Below, one piece after another: positions 63,957 to 64,000 of a stretch of 64,000 bases of DNA (the first letter of the stretch is position 1; every line of letters begins with the position of its first letter). The DNA comes from Candidatus Krumholzibacteriia bacterium (GTDB taxonomy: Bacteria; Krumholzibacteriota; Krumholzibacteriia; LZORAL124-64-63). Below the pieces are notes generated by a model. That model did no database searches. It saw nothing but the letters and a program-made list of their open reading frames with translations, and was not told the origin of the DNA. A program made the translations under genes and the position numbers. The stretch is from assembly GCA_016744705.1 (NCBI GenBank), contig JADGDU010000001.1, forward strand, positions 1-64,000, written 5' to 3'.

Positions 63957-64000
63957 GAAATACTCCTGGTCAGAAAAAGAAAGCTCGCTCAAGAACCCTT

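Overview
The window is 64 kb of ordinary, gene-dense bacterial chromosome. It has about 47 protein genes on both strands and short intergenic gaps. I saw no rRNA, tRNA, insertion sequence, phage block or CRISPR array. The organism is Gram-negative: there are lipoproteins, a TolC/HlyD/RND efflux set, and an outer-membrane usher with a periplasmic chaperone. It respires oxygen at low tension (cbb3 oxidase) and makes isoprenoids by the MEP pathway (ispH). It uses selenocysteine, because its selD carries an in-frame TGA. A secreted propeller-like protein ending in a PNPFNP/FlgD-Ig-type C-terminal domain, and the fused ccoNO gene, point to the FCB superphylum or a neighbouring uncultivated phylum. 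This placement is an inference; no marker gene in the window settles it.

Layout. 1-10.8 kb: a truncated secreted sulfatase, the selenoprotein SelD, an HDOD protein, an SbcD/SbcC-like (YhaO/YhaN-like) nuclease-ATPase pair, a 13-repeat propeller lipoprotein and an ArsR-type regulator. 10.8-18.2 kb: ispH, then a tolC-hlyD-RND efflux operon with its own terminator, then a small region that looks like an independent short transcript. 18.2-26.8 kb: a thioredoxin/TPR protein, a tandem adenylate kinase with a degenerate second half, and a surface-glycosylation-like island (three zinc-ribbon methyltransferases, a radical SAM/SPASM enzyme, a MptE-like/DUF115 protein). 27-36.5 kb: a SulP anion transporter behind a promoter-attenuator module, then the whole cbb3 oxidase locus (ccoI-ccoS, ccoNO-ccoQ-ccoP, ccoG plus a 59-residue membrane protein) cut into three units by intrinsic terminators. 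36.5-44.6 kb: a lipoprotein, a double GT2 glycosyltransferase, pyrophosphatase, a small membrane protein, the FlgD-Ig-type secreted protein, tyrA and a two-TM sensor without a visible output domain.

44.7-53.6 kb is the most unusual part. Three DUF4402-like secreted small proteins flank a chaperone, a large usher-like outer-membrane protein and a secreted three-part protein whose alpha/beta-hydrolase domain has Asp where the nucleophilic Ser should be. A fourth small secreted protein with the same overall build is transcribed divergently. I read this as a chaperone-usher-type surface fibre built from DUF4402 subunits. A terminator-like attenuator after the first subunit gene would give high subunit and low assembly-factor expression.

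53.7-64 kb holds an unknown secreted protein, a nitroreductase and a signalling cluster: three hybrid histidine kinases, one of them paired with a PhnD-like periplasmic binding protein. A small DUF2871-like membrane protein follows at the right edge.
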